Part shown: positions 60,351 to 64,000 of the stretch, one piece after another
How positions within the stretch are numbered: the stretch's first letter is position 1
How the letters are laid out: every line of letters begins with the position of its first letter
From: Molossus alvarezi
Taxonomy: Eukaryota; Chordata; Mammalia; Chiroptera; Molossidae
Assembly (NCBI GenBank): GCA_037176705.1
Contig: CM073886.1
Coordinates: forward strand, 8,576,001 to 8,640,000
DNA: 64,000 nucleotides
Direction: 5' to 3'
Notes under the pieces: generated by a model
Databases searched by the model: none
The model's input: only the letters and a program-made list of their open reading frames with translations
Told to the model about the DNA's origin: nothing
Position numbers and translations under genes: made by a program

Positions 60351-61084
60351 TGGAAACGGGGAAGTTCCACTTGGCTGACGCCGCAATGTGGTGGCGGCTA
60401 CATCTGTATTCCTAGGGTTCCGAGAATGTAAATTCGAAGACCCCGTAATTCTGAGCAGCTATGATTCAGCAGCTCTCTATTATTAAGATTCTCTGAATCT
60501 GTTCTCCAAGATTCCCTGAATATACATGAGTCCCATGACTTTCAGACAATGAATCTGCAGCCTAATGTCCCTGCCACAGGACCCTGCCCTGGACTGTCCC
60601 TTCGTTAGTGCAGACCAGGCTAAGAGGAGTATGTGGAAGAAGCTCATTGGCATTTGCTATGCAGTCTGCCTCCCAATTAGACCCCGTGCTCCGCTCTGCT
60701 CTGCTCTGGGAAAAGAGACAAAGGAGAATGCAGACAGGGCCCTGCTTATACTAATGAGCGAGCTCCGTGGCTAAGCTAATGCCGAGCCCCGGCCGGCCAC
60801 CAGGCCACTTGTAGCCTGGGGTGAACACACAGACTAATTTATGGGGAATAAAACACATTTTTACATGGTGCCCTGACACCAAGACAGACATTTTCTCCCC
60901 TCAAAACAAGCCCAATTATCATGGTGTGCTCTTAGCCTTTTCTCTCCATGAAAGAGTTGCAAAGTCTCTTAACCCTTCATAGCACTGAGAGGAGCGAACA
61001 GCAGAACGGTACCCAGGAGACCTGGGCAGGAGGCAGGTGAGCTGCAGACCTGGGCCGGCAGCCTGCTGCTGGGAGCTGGGCACG
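60351..61084. other. Unassigned sequence
   Basis: No gene or transposon recognised. The 60820-60960 part is AT-rich. Confidence 0.35.
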
Positions 61085-61235
61085 GGAATCAGGGTGTGAC
61101 TCAGGAGACTGCTGGCCCACCCGTGTCTCAGCGACCCCACCAGTGAAATGGGGTGAGCACAGCACCCCATAGACTATTGTGCTGGTTAAATGAGTTAACG
61201 CAGGTGAAGTGCACAGGACGGCAGCTGACTTGCTG
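61085..61235 (+). mobile_element. MIR SINE fragment
   Basis: Sense MIR: CGTGTCTCAGCGACCCCACCAGTGAAATGGGG near 61121, GGTTAAATGAGTTAACGCAGGTGAAGTGCACAGGACGG near 61183. Confidence 0.75.
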
Positions 61236-61526
61236 TGTTGGTTGCTTTTATTAAAGAGACCAGAGAATGTGGCATTATCTGTGCCATTTTCAGGGCTTGG
61301 GATTTATCCAGTGAATGCTAATAACTGATTAAAGTGTCTTAGGCAGGTGGTGAGTTAAACAGGGAAGATGGGCCTTGCTGATATGGGGGGTAACTTGGCA
61401 GGGACGAAAGCCAAAGGCCACTGTGTGCTGAGGATGCAAGGCCTTTGCTACAAAAAGCATAAGGTCTGCGTGGCTTTGAGTGCAATGAAAAATGGCAGAT
61501 AGAGATGAAAATGTGAATTAGAGGGT

Positions 61527-61880
61527 CTCTTAGTCCACTGAGGCTGCTGAGACAGAGCACCAGCGCCCGGGTGTCTTACAAACAACAGAAATGGATTTCT
61601 CTCAGTTTGGAGGCGGGAAGTCCCAGATCGGGGATCAGCCTGGTGAGGTTCTGGGGGGAATGTCTTCCTGGTGGCGATTGCCCCTGCTTGGTGCCTGCAC
61701 GTGCTGGGGTGGGAACAAGGGAGCTCTCTGGGCTCCCTTTTATAAGGGCACTAATCACATTCACGGGGGGTCCACCCTCAGGACCTAATAACCTCCCAAA
61801 GCCCTCACCCCCTAATACCATCACCTTGGGGATTGGGCTTCAACATACAAATTTTGAGGGAACACACTCAGTCCATTACA
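61527..61880 (-). mobile_element. MLT1-like (MaLR) solo LTR, antisense
   Basis: Reversed LTR, nearly full length: GTCTCTTAGTCCACTGAGGCTGC at the left, ACAACAGAAATGGATTTCTCTC, CCCTTTTATAAGGGCACTAATCACATTCACGGGGG near 61735, CCTAATAACCTCCCAAAGCCC and CAACATACAAATTTTGAGGGAACACACTCAGTCCATTAC at the right. No internal region. Confidence 0.85.
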
Positions 61881-62014
61881 AAGAAAATTACGAAACGTTT
61901 TTTGAACAAAGTCAGTTGTTAATTATTTTTTCTTTCAAGTGTCAGAAATACAACTCAAACTAGCTCAAGCAAAATATATAGGCTCACCGAATTGGAGCTT
62001 CCTATGGTAGAGCT

Positions 62015-62078
62015 AGCTCTAGATGGGATTAGCTCTGGACTAGATTAACTCTAGACAGGATTAGCTCTAGACCAGCTG
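62015..62078. repeat. 16-bp tandem repeat, four copies
   Basis: Units AGCTCTAGATGGGATT, AGCTCTGGACTAGATT, AACTCTAGACAGGATT and AGCTCTAGACCAGCTG at 62015, 62031, 62047 and 62063. They are 50-80% alike and sit within the ancient repeat. Confidence 0.85.
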
Positions 62079-62436
62079 GACTAGGATCAGAGGCTAACGC
62101 GGCTTCTTCGGGACACGGTTTCCTCCATCTCCTAACTGCTCTTCTCCAATTGGCTTCGTTAGGCACCAGGTGATCCCCAGCTGGTGAATAAGGGGGTCAC
62201 CAACCGCTGCAGTCTTGCAGCCTATCAGGTAAGCCATGCCGAGGGGAGGGAGCACTTGAGGCTCAAATCTCATTGCCCTGCTTTGAGTCGATTGTGCCCA
62301 TCACTGAACCTGTCACCGTGGCTGAGGAGAGCTGCTTTGACCACTGATTAGTCAGGCCTGGTCTTGTGCCTATTATTGGGGTGGGGGCAGCCTTAGAGCA
62401 AGGAAGGTATAGTTCGCCACAGGAGAGACAGAGGTT

Positions 62437-62454
62437 GTGTGTGTGTGTGTGTGA
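62437..62454. repeat. (TG)9 microsatellite
   Basis: Nine TG units, uninterrupted, before ACATTG. Confidence 0.95.
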
Positions 62455-62545
62455 CATTGTTTTTCTGTTGTGGTGGTATGGTTATGTTGTTTTACCAGAA
62501 GAAGGAGGATAAATTCTAGGCAGGCAGAAATAACATATGTCCACA

Positions 62546-63034
62546 GTATATACACATATGCGTTCACTTCGTTTGTTTGTGGTTTTGAAAAGAATGTGGA
62601 TTTGTGTGAGCAGAGACTGGAGCAGGCTGCCGAGTGTGCGATGCCCGGACTATCACTGTGCCCGCCTGTACTCCCGGCAGCCGGCTCTGATCCCTGCCAG
62701 TCCGCCCAGCCCTCCAGGCCACTGATGCCGGACGTTGCCAGCAGCCAACCCTGGACTGGGGCAGACAGTCTAATTTCTCCTGTCTCTTGGGCACCACACC
62801 TCTAATTTTTTTCAACGAGGAGGAGAGAGATGAAGGGAAGAGGGAGCTGCTGAACTATCGTATCTCCATGTGAAAACAGAAGATGAGGAGGAGGAGGAGG
62901 AGGACAGGAAAAAGAGGAAGAAATGCGCCCAAAACGACAGAGCTGGAGTTCAGCCTGTGTCCTGATGCCAGGGGGCAGCATGTCCTCCCAGCCCCGAGGG
63001 CCAGGGTCAGGATGCCTTTGCGTCCATAGCCGCC
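62546..63034. other. Unassigned sequence with a GAG tract
   Basis: No gene recognised. (GAG)n lies at 62883-62902 in a purine-rich block (62815-62930). A weak CTCF-like GCCAGGGGGCAGC lies near 62967-62979. Confidence 0.4.
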
Positions 63035-63190
63035 CTCATGACCTACGAGCTCTGCGACCTTTGGCAAATCGCTTCCCTCTGCAGACTTGTCCCTTCATCT
63101 GAAAACTGAGAGGAGCAGGTGCAGCCAGGGTCACCGTGAGGACAGGACGGGCAGTGCGGCCCGGCACGGACTTGGCGCCCGGAACGGGAA
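63035..63190 (+). mobile_element. MIR SINE fragment
   Basis: Sense MIR: GACCTACGAGCTCTGCGACCTTTGGCAAATCGCTTCCCTCTGC, then CTTCATCTGAAAACTGAGAGG and GGTCACCGTGAGGACAGG. Confidence 0.7.
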
Positions 63191-64000
63191 GTTGTCCGAG
63201 CCACGGCGAGCACACCTCCCGCTCCCAGCGCCCGGCGCTCACTGCTTTCTGCAACTCAGCTGCGGAAGTGAGAAAATTAAGATAACCAAGTGGTTTAGTG
63301 ACAATGTTACATAAAATCATCTCTCTGTGGAGCCTTCCCAGCTAAATGGAGAACTGCATTTAAAGTAACTCAGGAAACTCTGATCGCTGGGGAATGAGGA
63401 GGCTGGAGAGCCAAACACAGAGGAATCAGAGTTAATTAGACAACGAGGTAGTGGGTTGACCGCGTTACTTGGGGAAGTCGCGTTACTGAGAGAATGAAGA
63501 TGCAGCAGACACCCAGCCAGCGACGCCCGCCAGCTCCTCGCTGCCCGCCAGAGCAGAGCCCTCAGACCAGCTCCGGCTGTGCCCTTGGCCTCCGGGCTCC
63601 ATGTGGCCTCCGTTCCTGCCCGTCGTCCCCGGGCCCAGGCGCTCATGGCTTTGCCGGTTCCACACACCCCTCTTGGAGGACCTGAGCACATCGCCTTGTC
63701 TTTCTACGCTTCTGTCTGGCCGTCTCCAAATGGGTAGAACGGGGTGTCCTTACATAATTTTGGGGTATGACGAGGGGCTGCCTGGAAGAATGCCCTCCAG
63801 GCCAGAGGGGCTCAGAGAGCTTCAGCTGAGGCTGATGTGGGAACAGGGACCCCTGTGATCCAGCAACAAGGACAGGAGATCGACAGCCCCGGGTTGGCAG
63901 GGCCTGGGCAGTGTCCCCACCACCAGAGAAAGCCATGGAAATTCTATGATGATTAACAACCCTCCTGTGGACCCTTCTGCTGACAATTCCAGACCACTTA
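63191..64000. other. Unassigned sequence at right edge
   Basis: No gene or transposon recognised. Overlapping frames near 63317-63936 lack domains. Confidence 0.35.

Larger units (their letters stand above)
61925..62545. mobile_element. Ancient interspersed repeat, class unresolved
   Basis: Starts near CAGAAATACAACTCAAACTAGCTCAAGC and ends near TACCAGAAGAAGGAGGATAAATTCTAGGCAGGCAGAAATAACATATGTCCAC, with TTGGCTTCG and CATCACTGAACCTGTCACCGTGGC between. These are ends of a common mammalian repeat whose class I cannot give. It contains a 16-base tandem repeat (62015-62078) and a (TG)9 tract (62437-62454). Confidence 0.45.

Noticed and set aside
62963..62979. A fourth CTCF-like motif (GCCAGGGGGCAGC)
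   Set aside because: The upstream half of the core differs at three positions; too weak to list as a site.

Overview
This 64 kb window looks like nuclear DNA from a placental mammal, most likely a bat. The strongest evidence is seven tRNA-derived SINEs of the bat Ves type at 0.6, 1.7, 4.2, 21.7, 27.3, 51.1 and 59.3 kb. Each has pol III A and B boxes, a pyrimidine-rich 3' part with the repeated phrase TCGATGTTTCT, and in most cases a visible target-site duplication. The background is the usual mammalian one: MIR and L2 pieces, old L1M 3' ends, MLT1 LTRs, MER5-like and Tigger-like DNA transposons, and microsatellites. A younger L1 3' end recurs at 4.7, 7.2 and 14.4 kb. I assigned every family by eye from remembered consensus sequences; no masking was run, so family names are approximate and borders are usually good to about 10-30 bases.

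I find no supportable host protein-coding gene, tRNA, rRNA or known structural RNA. The long open frames all have a simpler explanation. Those at 32.4-33.4 kb and 54.9-56.2 kb are stop-free readings of minisatellites. The 240-codon frame at 43.6-44.3 kb mostly lies in a Tigger-like transposon. Others are L1 ORF remnants or GC-rich chance frames. The window is therefore intergenic or inside a large intron.

Layout. 0-5 kb: L1M 3' UTRs split by two SINEs, a third SINE, and an old L1 holding a younger nested L1. 5-14 kb: GC-rich, mostly unassigned sequence with MIR/L2 pieces and an antisense L1 end with an ORF2 tail. 14-19 kb: CA, GT and GA tracts, an L1 with 5' inversion, a CpG-rich island-like patch and two CTCF-like motifs. 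19-28 kb: mostly unassigned, with two well-bounded SINEs. 28.6-31.7 kb: an antisense L1M and a sense L1. 32.4-33.3 kb: a 21-bp minisatellite. 35.4-38.3 kb: a near full-length half-L1 (HAL1-like) element. 39.8-43.1 kb: an AT-rich antisense L1 5' half and two opposed L1 3' ends. 43.4-44.0 kb: a Tigger-like element. 44-55 kb: L2, MIR, two MLT1 LTRs, a CCCCT tract and a SINE. 55.1-56.1 kb: a very G-rich 15-bp minisatellite with higher-order structure. 56-64 kb: MIR, L2, a 263-bp hAT MITE, a SINE, an MLT1 LTR and a 16-bp tandem repeat.

The most useful observations concern transposon biology and repeat structure: a SINE subfamily with its own 3' hairpin tail, a HAL1-like element with a duplicated 5' UTR unit, a textbook twin-primed L1, a nested L1 dated by its target duplication, a hAT MITE with its 8-bp duplication, and a minisatellite with higher-order repeats. 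I saw no evidence for an undescribed multi-gene system.
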